A stretch of DNA of 64,000 bases from Semisulcospira habei (GCA_036245525.1 BTPG01000004.1:20254978-20318977), one strand, 5' to 3'. Positions 28,369 to 39,675 are shown, counted from the stretch's first letter. Numbers and translations are program-made. Notes: generated by a model not told the origin, from the letters alone.

Positions 28369-29868
28369 GTGGCATTTTTGAAGAACGGCAAAGCATCAGG
28401 GCCAGATGGCATCCCAGCAGAGTCTCTGAAAGCAGACCTTGAGACAACAGTAGAGATGCTGTACCCACTGTTTGGAAAGATCTGGGAAGAGGAGGTGATG
28501 CCGGCTGACTGGAAGGAGGGGTACCTAATCAAGCTTCCCAAGAAAGGTGACCTCAGCAAGTGTTCCAACTATAGAGGAATCACCTTGCTGTCAGTACCAG
28601 AAAAGGTCTTCAACAGGATCATCCTGGAGAGAATGAAGAGCTCCGTTGACCCCCAGCTGAGAGACCAGCAAGCAGGATTCAGGAAAAACCGATCATGTAC
28701 AGACCAGATCGCCACTCTCCGCATCATCGTGGAACAGTCTCTGGAGTGGAGCTCCCCGCTGTACGTCAACTTTATGGATTACAAGAAAGCATTTGACAGC
28801 GTGGACCGAGAGACTCTGTGGAAACTCCTACGACACTACGGTGTACCCACAAAGCTCTTCCACCTGATCAAGAGCAGCTACGATGGCATGACATGTCGCG
28901 TGATCCAGGAAGGGCAGTTCACCAGGGAGCTCCAGGTCAGAACCGGTGTCAGGCAGGGGTGTCTGCTGTCTCCGTTCCTCTTCCTACTGGCCATAGACTG
29001 GGTCATGAAGAGGACCACAGAGCAGAGAAGAAGCAGAATACAGTGGACACTGTGGACACAGCTTGATGACCTCGATTTTGCAGATGACTTGGCATTACTG
29101 TCCCACACTCATCAACAAATGCAGGACAAGACCACGAGGCTTGCTGACATCTCGTCCCAAGTGGGCCTCACCATCCACAAACAGAAAACAAAGACAATGA
29201 GGCTGAACGCAACCAGGGAAGAACCAGTCTTGCTTGCTGGCACCCCGTTGGAGGAGGTGGAGTCCTTCACCTATCTTGGGAGCATCATAGACAAAAAAGG
29301 CGGCACTGATGCAGATGTCAGAGCACGAATCGGTAAAGCCAGAGCAGCCTTTCTCCAGTTGAAAAAAGTGTGGAGTTCCAGAGAGCTGTCACAAAACACC
29401 AAAGTCCGGATTTTCAACTCCAACGTAAAAGCAGTTCTCCTAAATGGAGCAGAGACTTGGAGATTGACAAAAACCACTGTCAACAGAGTACAGATCTTCA
29501 TAAACAGTTGCCTTAGAAGAATTTTGAAAATCCACTGGCCAAAGAAGATCAGCAACATCAGACTCTGGGAGAGAACAGAGCAGATAACAGCAGAGAATGA
29601 AATTGGGCGAAGAAGATGGGGATGGATTGGTCACAGTCTGAGAAAGCCAGCTTCCAGTATCACTAGGCAGGCATTGTCATGAAACCCCCAGGGAAAGAGG
29701 AAAAGAGGTAGGCCGAGAAACTCCTGGCGTCGAGACCTCCAAGCAGACATCAAGAGAATGGGAACCACCTGGAGTAAAATCGAAGGAGAAGCACAGGACA
29801 GGAGTCGCTGGAGGTCTCTCGTCGACGGCCTATACCTGGGTAGGGGTGACAGGCGTAAGTAAGTAAGT
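28369..29868 (+). pseudogene. LINE reverse transcriptase, with premature stop
   Basis: RT blocks in order: [49 protein letters not shown] (motif A Asp), [26 protein letters not shown] (motif C, catalytic Asp pair). A C-terminal part follows with [16 protein letters not shown] at 29680-29682 stops it; the sister sequence at about 55878 has TGG (Trp) there, so this is a point nonsense change. The frame then reads on for about 62 codons to the (GTAA)n tail. Confidence 0.9.
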
Positions 29869-29872
29869 AAGT

Positions 29873-29884
29873 AAAATAGTTCAA
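29873..29884. repeat. LINE target-site duplication, right
   Basis: AAAATAGTTCAA, identical to 26561-26572. Confidence 0.9.
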
Positions 29885-30042
29885 GGGTAGTGCCAGAATA
29901 GCTTGGCGCCTCTAGGCGCCAAGCTATTCTGACACTACCCTTGAACTAAAGCCATTGGTCTATATCCTTATCTGTAAGTACTATAATGTAGCTTGCATAT
30001 GTACAAATTTGAAGCTTTTAGCCTCAATGTGATATGGGTTAT
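29885..30042. repeat. hairpin family B, copy 2, right part
   Basis: Continues the hairpin cut by the LINE: stem GGGTAGTGCCAGAATAGC, loop TCTAG, complementary arm, then the family flank TATCTGTAAGTACTATAATG. Confidence 0.9.
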
Positions 30043-30139
30043 TTAAGCTTTGTAAGAGTCAACAGAGTAAACAGCTGGTTTTTCGTGGATGAGTACTGGT
30101 AAGTATAACTTGACACTTTGTGATGCTGTTTTCTTGCAG

Positions 30140-30385
30140 AAAAGCACTGAATCCTTGGCTGATATGCACACAACGGGGATCGCCATGCTGTTCAGTGCTG
30201 GGACGTTTCTTTACGTGGCCACCGTCCATGTCCTGCCAGAAATCTCCACGGTCCAGAAACGCCACACAATGCCTGACGGGACTGTGGTGATCAGGGAAAG
30301 CAAGGGTTTCCAAACCACAGAGTTAATAGCGCTAGTTGTTGGTTCCATTGTCCCTGTATTGTTAGCTATTAGCCACAAACACTGA
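30140..30385 (+). CDS. slc39a9: slc39a9 (ZIP9) last coding exon
   Basis: Acceptor TTCTTGCAG, phase 0, 81 codons plus TGA. It reads KSTESLADMHTTGIAMLFSA, then GTFLYVATVHVLPEI, a variable polar loop, and the final membrane helix ELIALVVGSIVPVLLAISHKH. The GTFLYVATVHVLPE block and the His-rich end are hallmark ZIP9 sequence. The loop between the last two helices is longer than in vertebrates as far as I remember. The 3' UTR follows; no single polyadenylation signal can be chosen with confidence. Confidence 0.95.
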   Translation, partial: KSTESLADMHTTGIAMLFSAGTFLYVATVHVLPEISTVQKRHTMPDGTVVIRESKGFQTTELIALVVGSIVPVLLAISHKH

Positions 30386-30447
30386 ACACATTTGATATAC
30401 TCGAGTGAGGAATTGATTGAGGTGGGTGTTTGTTTAATATGCATGTG

Positions 30448-30451
<4 letters not shown>

Positions 30452-30532
<81 letters not shown>

Positions 30533-30535
30533 ATG
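30452..30535. repeat. (GT)n then (GTGC)n microsatellite
   Basis: About 48 bases of GT followed by nine GTGC/GCGT units, in the 3' UTR or just after it. Confidence 0.95.
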
Positions 30536-30554
30536 CATGTAACATTCAAATATG

Positions 30555-30645
30555 TTAACTCTTTGAGTGTCAGTAGTGGTTTAGTCACGATGATTCCTGC
30601 AGGAATCATCGTGACTAAAATGGCTACTGATACGCAAAGGGTTAA
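30555..30645. repeat. hairpin family D, copy 2
   Basis: TTAACTCTTTGAGTGTCAGT to GCAAAGGGTTAA; centre GATTCCTGCAGGAATC. Confidence 0.9.
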
Positions 30646-31125
30646 GTCATGTGAATGTTTGAATGCATTGTATGTGTGCTTTGTGTAATCAGCGCAGTGT
30701 AATTTATTGTTATTTTGTAGGTTCAAGTCTTCTTTTTTAACATTTTTTTTTTACGTTGTGACATGCTGAGATTGAAAGATCTTTTGTTCATGTATAGTCA
30801 TTATTCCATGACACAAATTGTATTTAGGTTGGCCTTGTAATTTTCTGTAGATCTAGATTATAATGATTGACACAAATGATGTACATGAGTCTATTTACTT
30901 TGACTTCTTTAGCCAGAACAGAAGACAAAACGTCAAGCTCGCTTCTCTCATAGCACATAGAATGCAGAATGATGTTTTCACAAAGAATTTACACAATGAA
31001 ATGTTCACTGAACTTCTGTAACAGTAAGTAACCTCTTTACAGCCAGACACCATGATTGAAGTCTTTAAAAGCATCTCAGGCTGAATTCTAGAAAACTCGT
31101 GGGTTTGAGGAACACAGATATAAAT
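30646..31125. other. AT-rich DNA, possible slc39a9 3' UTR
   Basis: No gene or repeat family recognised; poly-T run near 30740. Confidence 0.4.
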
Positions 31126-31186
31126 GAGGCATAGACCAACATCAGCCCCAGTGACTGGGGGCTCATGCGGGCCTATGCCTGTTGTC
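31126..31186. repeat. hairpin family C, variant
   Basis: GAGGCATAGACC ... CCCCAGTGACTGGGGG ... GCCTATGCCT. Confidence 0.65.
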
Positions 31187-31494
31187 TTTAGGTGCAGTGT
31201 TCAGAGTGTCCTGGCAGTGACAGAGGTCATAGAAATGCAAGATACATTTAGATGATTTGCTGTACGAAAAACATGGCACAAAACGTCTTTTACATTTGAT
31301 AACTGCAGAGTTCATTAGAAGAGAGAATGAAGGTTTATTTTCTAAAAAATTCTGTGGGATATTATGATTTTTTCCATTAATTATTCATGTGTATTCTGCT
31401 TTACCTTTTGTTTCTTTATTTCACTTTTTCAATGATTTGTGATTATTTTGTAATTTAAATCTGCGTGTGACTGTGCATGACAACAAAATGCACA

Positions 31495-31708
31495 TTAACC
31501 CTGTTAGCCCCACGGGTGTGTTTCCCAAATTTTGGAAGTGTTACTTAACGACTATGTACCAGTTGCAGAAGGTGGATTGACCATGATAATTCAAGGGTAG
31601 TGCCAGATTAGCTTGGCGCCATCAGGCGCCAAGCTAATCTGGCACTACCCTTGAATTATCATGGTCAATCCATCGCCTGCTGCAGGATGTTGGAGCTAAA
31701 TGGGTTAA
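31495..31708. repeat. hairpin family A, copy 2 (inverted flanks)
   Basis: TTAACCCTGTTAGCCCCACG to TGGGTTAA; stem from CCATGATAATTCAAGGG with loop ATCA. Confidence 0.88.
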
Positions 31709-31843
31709 ACAAAATGTTGTGTGGAAATATGTAAACAAAACTTACATTTCATTTGTGTGCTGGTCTGTGATTTTCAAACCTGAAATCACAGTCATCACAT
31801 GTATGCATTCTTTTCAGTTTTTTTGAATGTGATATTGGCCTCT

Positions 31844-32397
31844 TTTGGACAGGAGGAAATGTTGTCATGATTTTGAAGTGTGTGCTTCCACTCTCATGCC
31901 AGTCATTGTGTGCATACTTATGTCGATTGCTTCGGACTCTTTCAAAATGATGTTTTTTGTTTGTTTGTTTTTTTAGAACTTTGCTGAATGCTCTGAGAAA
32001 TAAAAATCGTCATTTTGAAAGAGGTCAAATTTTGAGGGTTAGTCGCGTAATTTCAAGCCATTAATCCATCAGCAACAGACATGGCAGTGTATGCTTCTCA
32101 CTGTGTCTGTAATGGATGATTTTGGACCGGAGTAAATGTTATCATGATTTTGAAGTGTGTGCTTCCGCTCTCTTGCCAGTCATTGTGTGCACACATATGT
32201 CGATTGCTTCGGACTCTTTCAAAATGATGTTTTTTGTTGTTGTTTTTCAGAACTTTTGCTGAATGCTCTGAGAAATAAAAGTTGTCATTTTGAAAGAGGT
32301 CAAATTTTGAGGTTTAGTCGCGTCATTTGAAGCCATTAATCCATCAGCAACAGACATGGCAGTGTATGCCTCTCGCTGTGGCTGTAATGGAGGATTT
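31844..32397. repeat. 277-bp tandem duplication
   Basis: TTTGGACAGGAGGAAATGTT at 31844 recurs as TTTGGACCGGAGTAAATGTT at 32121, and similarity continues to TGGCAGTGTATGC. The two units are about 90% alike by eye. Confidence 0.85.
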
Positions 32398-32457
32398 CAC
32401 ACTACAACAGAACTGTTTTCAGCATTCACGTTTTTTTTGGCAGACAAGAAAGTGGTC

Positions 32458-32660
32458 TTAACCCATTTGCCCCCGTTGCACTATAGCAGGAGACAGAACA
32501 AAACCATTATAATCCAAGGGTAGTGCCAGATTAGCTTGGCACCTGATGGCGCCAAGCTAATCTGGCACGACCCTTGACTTGTCATATTCGATCCATCTCC
32601 TGCACCTGGTACAGTCTTTAGGTCACCCCCAAAATGTGGCCTTGGGGTTAAATGGGTTAA
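32458..32660. repeat. hairpin family A, copy 3
   Basis: TTAACCCATTTGCCCC to AATGGGTTAA; stem with AATCCAAGGGTAGTGCCAGA. Confidence 0.85.
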
Positions 32661-32696
32661 AAGACAGATGCTCTGTGCACAAATTACAGAGCTGAG

Positions 32697-33284
32697 GTGG
32701 AAGCTCTGGTCTGCGTAGCAAAGATTGTCTTCCTGACTGATGCCATGTCTGTTCTTGAGGCAGCAACAGCAAGCAAACTGCCACGTCTACAGGAGGCACT
32801 GCAAAACATCAAGTGCACCAGACTGGTGCTGCAGTGGATCCCTTCACACTGTGGCATCTACGGCAATGAAGAAGCTGACAGAATGGCAAAAGTGGGTGCA
32901 GAGGAAGAACAAGATGAAAATGGAGTCAGCTTCACAGAGATGAAGACCATCATTAAGTCTGTGTACAGACCACCACAACGGCCCCTAGACAGTTACCATC
33001 AGCTGTCCAGACAAGAGCAGGTGACCATCTTCAATGTGAGGACTGGGCACAACCGACTCAATTTCCACCTGCACAGACGCTTCCACCTCATGCCATCTCC
33101 CCTGTGCCCTTGTGGAGAAGCAGAGCAGACCACAGAGCACATCCTCCAGGACTGTGGGAAGCACCCGCTGCTGAGGGAGAAGATATGGCCGAAGCCTGCC
33201 ACTCTACAAGAGAAACTGTACGGGCCTGTGGAAGTGCTACAGAAGACTACAGATTTCATTTTGAGAGCCAAACTCCGAGTGTGA
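32697..33284 (+). pseudogene. RNase H domain from a truncated non-LTR retrotransposon
   Basis: About 195 residues. LTDAMSVLEA and LQWIPSHCGIYGNEEADRMA carry the Asp, His and Asp of a LINE-type RNase H, and the C-terminal part has a Cys-rich CPCGEAEQTTEHILQDC zinc-like motif found at the end of such polyproteins. The RT is missing upstream, so it is a 5'-truncated insertion; a GAAGAAGAAG tail follows at 33295. The first Met is not a real start. The host element would belong to a RNase H-bearing LINE group different from the RTE-like one. Confidence 0.75.
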
Positions 33285-33717
33285 CGGCGTTGGAGAAGAA
33301 GAAGAAGATGCTCTGTGAAGAGGAGTCTTGAAGGGTACAAGGGTCACCTGACATTAATGAGCATGATGTAGGTGGCTACAGCCACGTAAATGATGGTCTT
33401 TAATGACAGGTGATATTTCAGTAGGGTGGTCATCAAAACGGGTTCTGCTGTATTCCATTTCAAGTTGACACACGGGGCTCTAAAGTCTAAATGCCAAAAT
33501 TTCCTCTAAGACTTTTTGCCAGTTCAGGAGATGGTGTGAAGATGGTGCCCAAATAGCTGGGAACCTTGAAGCAACCAACTGGTTTATGTACAAGTGTAAA
33601 CAGCGCACCAGCATAGCTTGGTATCTGATGCCTGGCTGTCAGCATATGAATATTGCGCTGTACATCCTACATGTTGACCCGACAGTCAGCTCTCGGTTGT
33701 TGCGCCTTTAACCCTTA
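33285..33717. other. no recognised gene
   Basis: Mixed sequence after the LINE tail; no family member seen. Confidence 0.4.
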
Positions 33718-33905
33718 TCATTCGGAATACACCAGTGTGTAAAATAAGTTTGACTAATATAGTTCAAGGGTAGTGCCAGAATATGTTGGCGCTTCTAGGC
33801 GCCAAGCTAATCTGGCACCACCCTTGAACTAAAGCCATTGGTCTATATCCTCATCTGTAAGTACTATAATGTAGCTTGCATATGGCAGTGTACAAATTTG
33901 GGTTA
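33718..33905. repeat. hairpin family B, copy 3
   Basis: TTAACCCTTATCATTCGGAA, stem around GGCGCTTCTAGGCGCC, then the flank ATCTGTAAGTACTATAATG. Confidence 0.85.
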
Positions 33906-34205
33906 CGAGCCAAACGGTTCTTGCACCACCTTTGAACTATCATGGTTGATTCATTTCTGGTTGTGTTGTGTCAGGGCTGAATTGGTTAAACCTGCACTGA
34001 TGTGAATCACAATTGAAAAAAAAAAGACACCACCTCACTTTGGCTGTACAAAAAGACACGGATTCATAGTAAATGTGCATTTTATACAACTTAATTACTT
34101 GAACATGTATAGTCTAACTCATTCACGCTCACTCTGGTAACCACACAAACAGTTTTGGGTGTCATTGCGCAGTGTACATTTTCATGCGAAAGGTGTACAA
34201 TTATG

Positions 34206-34297
34206 TTAACCCTTTGTGTGTTGGTAGTGCTTTTTGGCGAGGCGATTCCTTCAGGAATCGCCTCAACAAAAAGTGCTACTGATAGCCACAGAGGTAA
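34206..34297. repeat. hairpin family D, copy 3
   Basis: TTAACCCTTTGTGTGTTGGT; centre GCGATTCCTTCAGGAATCGC. Right end eroded. Confidence 0.75.
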
Positions 34298-34429
34298 AAA
34301 AATGATTTGCAGCCCACCATTGTTATATGACTACGACTTATTGATGTTAAGTGATAGTTTTAGTTATTGTTGTCAGATTGAGGCGTAGATTGGAAATTCC
34401 TTAAGTAGTGAGCTGTCCTTTGAAAACTA

Positions 34430-34555
34430 CCTACCGGTACCATTTCAGGAGATAGGTAGACCTTGACAGTTCAAGGATGGTGTCAGAATAGCTTAAGCTA
34501 TTCTAACACCAGCCTCGAACTATCACGGCCCTGTTGAATTGTGATGGGGTAAAGT
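34430..34555. repeat. eroded hairpin related to family F
   Basis: GACAGTTCAAGGATGGTGTC ... AGCTTAAGCT ... GAACTATC. Confidence 0.6.
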
Positions 34556-35140
34556 ATGTGTTTCTGTGCATGTGTGTGTATATATACGTGCGCGGGCGTG
34601 CAAGCAAGTGCTTTTAGGATGCTGTATTGTGCATTTTTCTGGAAACAGCTCTTGTGATTTGTAGTAATCATTGTGTATAGTCATCCTTCATCCATCTTCA
34701 ATCTCTATGTTCTGTTCCATTTCAGATGAGGGTTTTGTTTAGTCACGTTTGACAGTCTGAACAATGTCTATAGATACTTGAAAAATATTCCTAGTCCATA
34801 TTTTCCAAAGATCGTTTTATTTGAATTGTACAGTCTTTTCTCGTAGCTTCGCAATATTCGAAACGCCTTTAAAAAAAAAGAATTGGGACATAAATGATGC
34901 AGTCAACCCAGTGAGATGACCACCTGTCCCACTTCTTATCCAATGGTCTAGCGGTTCATATAAGGACCTCAAATGACTAGATTGTGGTTCAAGAGAGATC
35001 GAACGTGATGGTGCACGAGTAGTGTTCCACTTACATGAGTGACAGTTTTCAGTCCTGGAGGCTGATCAGCTTTTTCAAAATCCCAGAAAGCAGAATTTTA
35101 GGTTCAGACAGAACAGTCCTTTGGCCAGCCTTTTCCACCT
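34556..35140. other. no recognised gene
   Basis: Short TG-rich stretch near 34565, otherwise plain sequence. Confidence 0.4.
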
Positions 35141-35203
35141 GCAAGAGGCATAAATTCTCATGAGCCCCTGCGTCTGCAGGGGCTCATGAGAATTTATGTT
35201 TCT
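35141..35203. repeat. hairpin family C, copy
   Basis: GCAAGAGGCATAAATTCTCA then GAGCCCCTGC, answered by GCAGGGGCTCATGAGAATTT. Confidence 0.88.
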
Positions 35204-35454
35204 CCCTGGCCCTTGACCATGGGGCATAGATAGTCCTGGATCAGTGTCAGTCATATCAATGTTTTTCACTGTCACCCATGCATCTACTAGTGTTTGTTAG
35301 GGCTCAATGGAATAACTGCTTTTAGCTTAGTAGGACACACTAAGTTCCTTTTTTTATTTTGAAAAATAAATGAATTTGTGTTTTAGAACGGAAAAGAGCC
35401 AGCAAGAAAGAAACTTCCATCCTTTTGAGGAACAGGGATACAAACGAGGCCAGC

Positions 35455-35515
35455 AGGAGGTATATATCCTTATGAGCCCCCGCAGATGTGGGGACTCATG
35501 AGGATATATGCCTCA
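35455..35515. repeat. hairpin family C, copy
   Basis: GGAGGTATATATCCTTATGA ... ACTCATGAGGATATATGCC. Confidence 0.85.
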
Positions 35516-35898
35516 TCAGGTCGGTGGTGTATTTATTTCCTGCTGGGGCTTTTCTTGCCTTTGCATACATAGATAACTGGCAGCCTCTTTTTTGTTGTTA
35601 GTGATGATATTTTTATTGTAAGAGAATTGTAAGTTGCATGTCTTCATATTTTGGTGGTGGATATTGTGCTTGTCCAAAAAAAGACAGTCCATGTTCATTC
35701 TGGGATCTGCTGGGGAAAAAGGTGTTGTGTAAAAAGTGTTGAGTGTGTACTGTAAGCGATGATGGTGTACAAAAGACAATAAATAAATTGAAAAGTGATG
35801 GTACATTGTGAGTGAACAACTGAAATGTGATACCCCTTCTCTGTCTTTCCCTCTCTGTCCCTCCCCCCCCCCCCTTCCCCTTCTCTCTCTCTCTCCCC

Positions 35899-36250
35899 CC
35901 ATCCGGGTCTGCCCCGGGGGACTTGGGTGAGATTAAGTACTTTTTAGTTCCCAGGGTCACCCTGGTTAGCCACACAGGGTGGGTTTTCCCCTCTATTCTG
36001 GGGCATGTGTTTCTGTCTACCCTTGGTCCATTCACCTGTATTTTCCTTTTTTAAACTCTTCCTACTGTCTGCGCTGCCTGTAGCTCCTGATATTGAATGT
36101 GTGTTGCTAAATGGTCTTAAGGTTATTTAGCGTATTAGACCGGCTGGCGACATACATTGAATATTTTGTTTAGGTTTTTTTCACAAGCAGTGCAAGCACG
36201 TCCTAAGAAAGTCTTGTTGCTGTCGGGACGTTAAGCAATGTACAACCAAT
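35899..36250 (+). mobile_element. family R retroposon, copy 2
   Basis: From CCATCCGGGTCTGCCCC to CAATGTACAACCAATC. It lies beside a CT-rich/poly-C stretch and a CTGT microsatellite, so the target duplication is not clear. Confidence 0.8.
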
Positions 36251-36314
36251 CTCTGTCTGTCTGTCTGTGTGTGTTTCACGTGTGGTGGTGAGTTTCTGCG
36301 AGTCCTGGCTTGCC

Positions 36315-36472
36315 TTAACCCATTCAGCCCGACGCACGTATTTCCCAAATTTTGGAGGCGTCATCTAACGACTATGCACCTGTTGCAGGAGATGGATCGA
36401 CCATGATAATTCAAGGGCAGTGCCAGATTAGCTTGGCGCCAACATGTAGTGCGTCAGGGCTGAGTGGGTTAA
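36315..36472. repeat. hairpin family A, one-armed copy
   Basis: Has the TTAACCCATTCAGCCCGACG flank and the left arm to GCTTGGCGCC, then jumps to the right flank ending TGGGTTAA; the second arm is deleted. Confidence 0.8.
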
Positions 36473-36917
36473 TGAGTGTAAAAAAGCGTGTTTCAGTATT
36501 CGCACAAACAGGCACGTAGTGAACTCTCCTTTTAGTTCCCTTTCTGCCCCTCACTCTGTGTATATGCATTTGGAGGCGAGATACAGTTTGACAAAAAATG
36601 ACATGGATAGTCACTTTTATCCCAATGTTTTTTCTCAAATCTTTGTAAATGCAGTGGAGTAATAAAAGACAGGGACCAGAACGACAGGATGCATACCTGG
36701 GTGGGACCTGTCTTTATTACCCCGCAAGGAACGCGGATACAAAATCAGAACAGAAAGAGGCTGCAACTGCCGCGACTCATGAGAATCTATGCAACTTGCA
36801 GTTGTGTGGTGATTACTTGTTCTCGACATTGAAGATGCACCACGCGGTTTGCTGGTGCCGTATGCTGTTTTTCAGACCGACTGGTTTGCCGATTCCACCC
36901 TGAAAATGGCATTGCTG

Positions 36918-36989
36918 TTAACCCTTTGGCGGTCGGGTAGCGGTTTTTGTCATCGCGACAAAAGCCGCTACCGACAGCCAAAGGGTTAA
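36918..36989. repeat. hairpin family D, copy 4
   Basis: TTAACCCTTTGGCGGTCGGT to CCAAAGGGTTAA with TGTCATCGCGACA at the centre; almost perfect. The usual GATTCCTGCAGGAATC core is missing. Confidence 0.92.
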
Positions 36990-37882
36990 TTATATGCTTA
37001 CTTATTGCCGATGTGATATAGTGTGCGTAGGCCTGTACGTGCCTTCATGTTTCAACGTTACAAATGACTTAATGCCCATGAATTCTAGCGAGGTCATTTC
37101 TCCCTTTACATTCCGATATGGTTGACGGGCGAAAAGTGGGCTCGCGGTATAAGATTGACGTTGCTGGTGGATTTACCTCACAGAATTCTAGACAGATCTT
37201 TTTTTTAACCTTTTGTATTCTGCAGGAATACTATCAGGACCAACTGAAGAAAAAAAAACTGAGTGACTGCTAAGCGTATACATGCAGAGAACATCCCAAC
37301 TCGCATAGAAAAGAATTGTACAACTGAATTACATTTGTGTTATAATTGTCTTTTCTGATCTTTTTTAAGCGTGTTTCTTTCTTCTTTTGGATGTTCTCAA
37401 TTCAGGCGAGACGAAGATGGAAGCTTACGTTTTCTACAATGGTAGTGGTGGATTAGGTAGATTATGAGATTAAACTGCACTGTATTGTGTGTACAATCAT
37501 GCACAAAAATAATTTCATTGCGTCATTCGACTCGTGCGTCAATAGAGCTATCAGTAGCGGGTCCTTAACGACCCTCTACCGTGGCCAGCAGACGACGCGT
37601 GTAGTATTTTGCGGTTACGGTTACACACTTTGTCCCCAGCAAGTGAAAAGTCCTTGGTCCGACTCAGTGACGTCGTGCTGTGGGCGGGCCAGCTAGAACC
37701 GACATCGGCTTGAGGACCTTAGGTAGACGTGTCGCGGCAGCTTACTTCAGGTCGATTGCTCGCTCGCCTAAAGCACCATAAGTACATAGGCGGCACTAAA
37801 GCTCGGGTTTAGTATCGCAATATCATTGATTGACATTGAAGGCTGATGACATACGCGGCTGTGAAAAGGGCCGCTAGCGGCA
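36990..37882. other. no recognised gene
   Basis: Mixed sequence; no convincing exon or repeat family. Confidence 0.4.
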
Positions 37883-37945
37883 AAAGGCATAGATCTTCAT
37901 GAGCCCCCGCAGCCTGCGGGGGCTCATGAAGATCTATGTCTCTTA
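37883..37945. repeat. hairpin family C, copy
   Basis: AAAGGCATAGATCTTCATGA, GCCCCCGCAGCCTGCGGGGGC, complementary arm; perfect stem over about 25 bp. Confidence 0.92.
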
Positions 37946-37985
37946 CAAAATGGCGAAACACCTCAGACCAAGTAGAGTTTGGCCA

Positions 37986-38160
37986 TAGGGGTCCCTGTTG
38001 ATAATAGCTTTGACTAATACAAGTCCACTGCGCGTGCGCGCAAATACTAAGCTCAAGACATGTACTTTGTCTTGAGCTTAGTATAGGCGCTGGGGCGCAC
38101 GCGGTGGCGCAGTGGATTTGCATTAGTCAAAGCTCAGGGCTACTATCAACGGACCACCAT
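37986..38160. repeat. ~175-bp palindromic MITE-like element
   Basis: Nested arms: GTCCCTGTTGATAATAGC / CTACTATCAACGGAC outside, AGCTTTGACTAAT / ATTAGTCAAAGCT, and TACTAAGCTCAAGACA / TGTCTTGAGCTTAGTA at the centre. No coding capacity. Confidence 0.8.
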
Positions 38161-38268
38161 TGAGTTAGGCATATAGGCTACTGACTCAACGTCCGATGAT
38201 GAACGTGCTTTATAATAATAATAATGATTTATATGATGATACGTTGATGATTTCTTTACTGAAGGCCA

Positions 38269-38334
38269 GCAAGAGGCATAGATCTTCATGAGCCCCCGCA
38301 TCTGCGGGGGCTCATGAAGATCTATGCCTTTTGC
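38269..38334. repeat. hairpin family C, copy
   Basis: GCAAGAGGCATAGATCTTCA, GAGCCCCCGCATCTGCGGGGG, complementary arm to TTTTGC; perfect stem. Confidence 0.92.
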
Positions 38335-38515
38335 AATGGGTAGACGATGGCCGCATAATTATTATTGTGTCATTAATAATATCCTGCACCACACCGTAAA
38401 CAACACGCGGATAGTATTAGAGACAGACCTTTGCTGGTCACGTTATGTGGCGTTATGATCAAATGTGTGTGTGTGTGTGTGTGTGCGTAACAGGCAAAAG
38501 TGCCACGCACTACGT

Positions 38516-38930
38516 GGGGGCGGTCCGTGGCGCAGTGGTTAAGGCGCCTGCCACCGGCAATGCCAAAGGTGCGAGGTTCGAAAACGGGTTCCGGCGTCGG
38601 ACTTTTCTCCTCTGGTAAGTGTCACCGTTAATTCGGGCGGACCGTCGGGGATTCTTTCTCCGGGTACTCCGGTTCTTCCACCCCCCACACTTTGGTACCG
38701 GTTTCAGGCCACTTTACAAATTTCAAATACAAGCGATCAAAAATCTCTGTAACGTCAGTAGCTGACTGGCCCTTCGTCTGTCCTGTACTGTGTTTGTCTT
38801 AAATGGCGTAAATCCGTGTCTGTTACGTGAGTGTGCGTGTTGGGTTTCAGTTCGCGGCACTTTGAGTCGATTTGCCCAAAACAAATTGAGAAAAAGCGCC
38901 TATATAATAACGGTATTATTATTATCTCTC
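38516..38930 (+). mobile_element. tRNA-derived SINE
   Basis: The head has a pol III A box (GTGGCGCAGTGGTTAAGGC) and a B box (GGTTCGAAAAC). The body contains CCGGGTACTCCGGTTCTTCC, like the conserved core of V-type SINEs, and the tail is ATT-rich (TATATAATAACGGTATTATT). Target duplication not found. Confidence 0.7.
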
Positions 38931-39046
38931 TCCATGGACACCATTCTCGGTGTGGTCTTTGTTATGTCAGAATTATTTCATTTTATTAGCTTGAAACACA
39001 CCATTATGGTTTGGTTCACAGAGCGAAAACGGTATGGACTGTCTTC

Positions 39047-39072
39047 GGGGGGGGGGGGGGGGGGGGGGGGGG
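39047..39072. repeat. poly-G run
   Basis: An unbroken run of about 25 G; assembly length here is unreliable. Confidence 0.9.
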
Positions 39073-39153
39073 AGATAGCGTTTAGTTAGTTTTGTTTTCT
39101 TTGCTAAATTTAGCATGCATGAAATGTCAGTATACACATGTCTTACATGTCTC

Positions 39154-39511
39154 CCCCACCCGGGGGACTGACTTGGGTGAGGTTAACTACTTATTTGTTC
39201 CCACGGTCACGCTGGTCAGCCCCACAGGTTGGGTCTTCCCCTCTATTCTGGATCACGTGTTTCTGTCTACCCTTAGTCCATTCGCCTGTATTTTCCTTTT
39301 ATAAACTTTCCCTACTGTCTGCGCTGCCTGTAGCTCCTGATATTGGATGTGTGTTGCTAAATGGTCTTAGATCTATTTAGCGTATTAGACCGGCTGGCGA
39401 CATACATTCAATATTCTATTTAGTTGTTTTTTTTTCACAAGCAGTGCAGGCACGTCCTGAGAAAGTCTTGTTGCTGTCGGGACATTAAGCAATGTACAAC
39501 TAACGAACTAA
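39154..39511 (+). mobile_element. family R retroposon, copy 3
   Basis: CCCCACCCGGGGGACTG to AATGTACAACTAACG with 12-bp duplication CTTACATGTCTC (39142-39153, 39512-39523). Confidence 0.88.
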
Positions 39512-39595
39512 CTTACATGTCTCATAACGAATTGTTCCCAGCGTGAGTTGACCTTAGTCGCCTGCTCGGCGTTAGACCCTAATAACTAACTAAAT

Positions 39596-39675
39596 TTAAC
39601 TCATTCGAGACGTGCCGCCTCCGGATACGTGGCATACGCCGCGTATCCGGAGGCGGCACGTCTTGAATGAGTTAA
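39596..39675. repeat. hairpin family E, copy 3
   Basis: TTAACTCATTCGAGACGTGC to GAATGAGTTAA; stem over 30 bp, very close to copy 4 at 50276. Confidence 0.92.

Larger units (their letters stand above)
26573..29872 (+). mobile_element. RTE-like non-LTR retrotransposon, near full length
   Basis: About 3.3 kb from CCTCACGCTGGGACC to a (GTAA)n tail, with a 12-bp target duplication. One region encodes an AP-type endonuclease followed by reverse transcriptase, and the 3' UTR is almost absent. Length, single ORF and repeat tail fit the RTE clade. It sits inside hairpin B2 within the slc39a9 intron. Three disabling changes (below) make it inactive. Confidence 0.9.

Noticed and set aside
30211..30726. 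Antisense frame through the GT microsatellite and last slc39a9 exon
   Set aside because: Shadow of the coding exon joined to simple repeat.
38516..38600. Functional tRNA gene
   Set aside because: A and B boxes are present but the cloverleaf is poor and a long SINE-like body follows.
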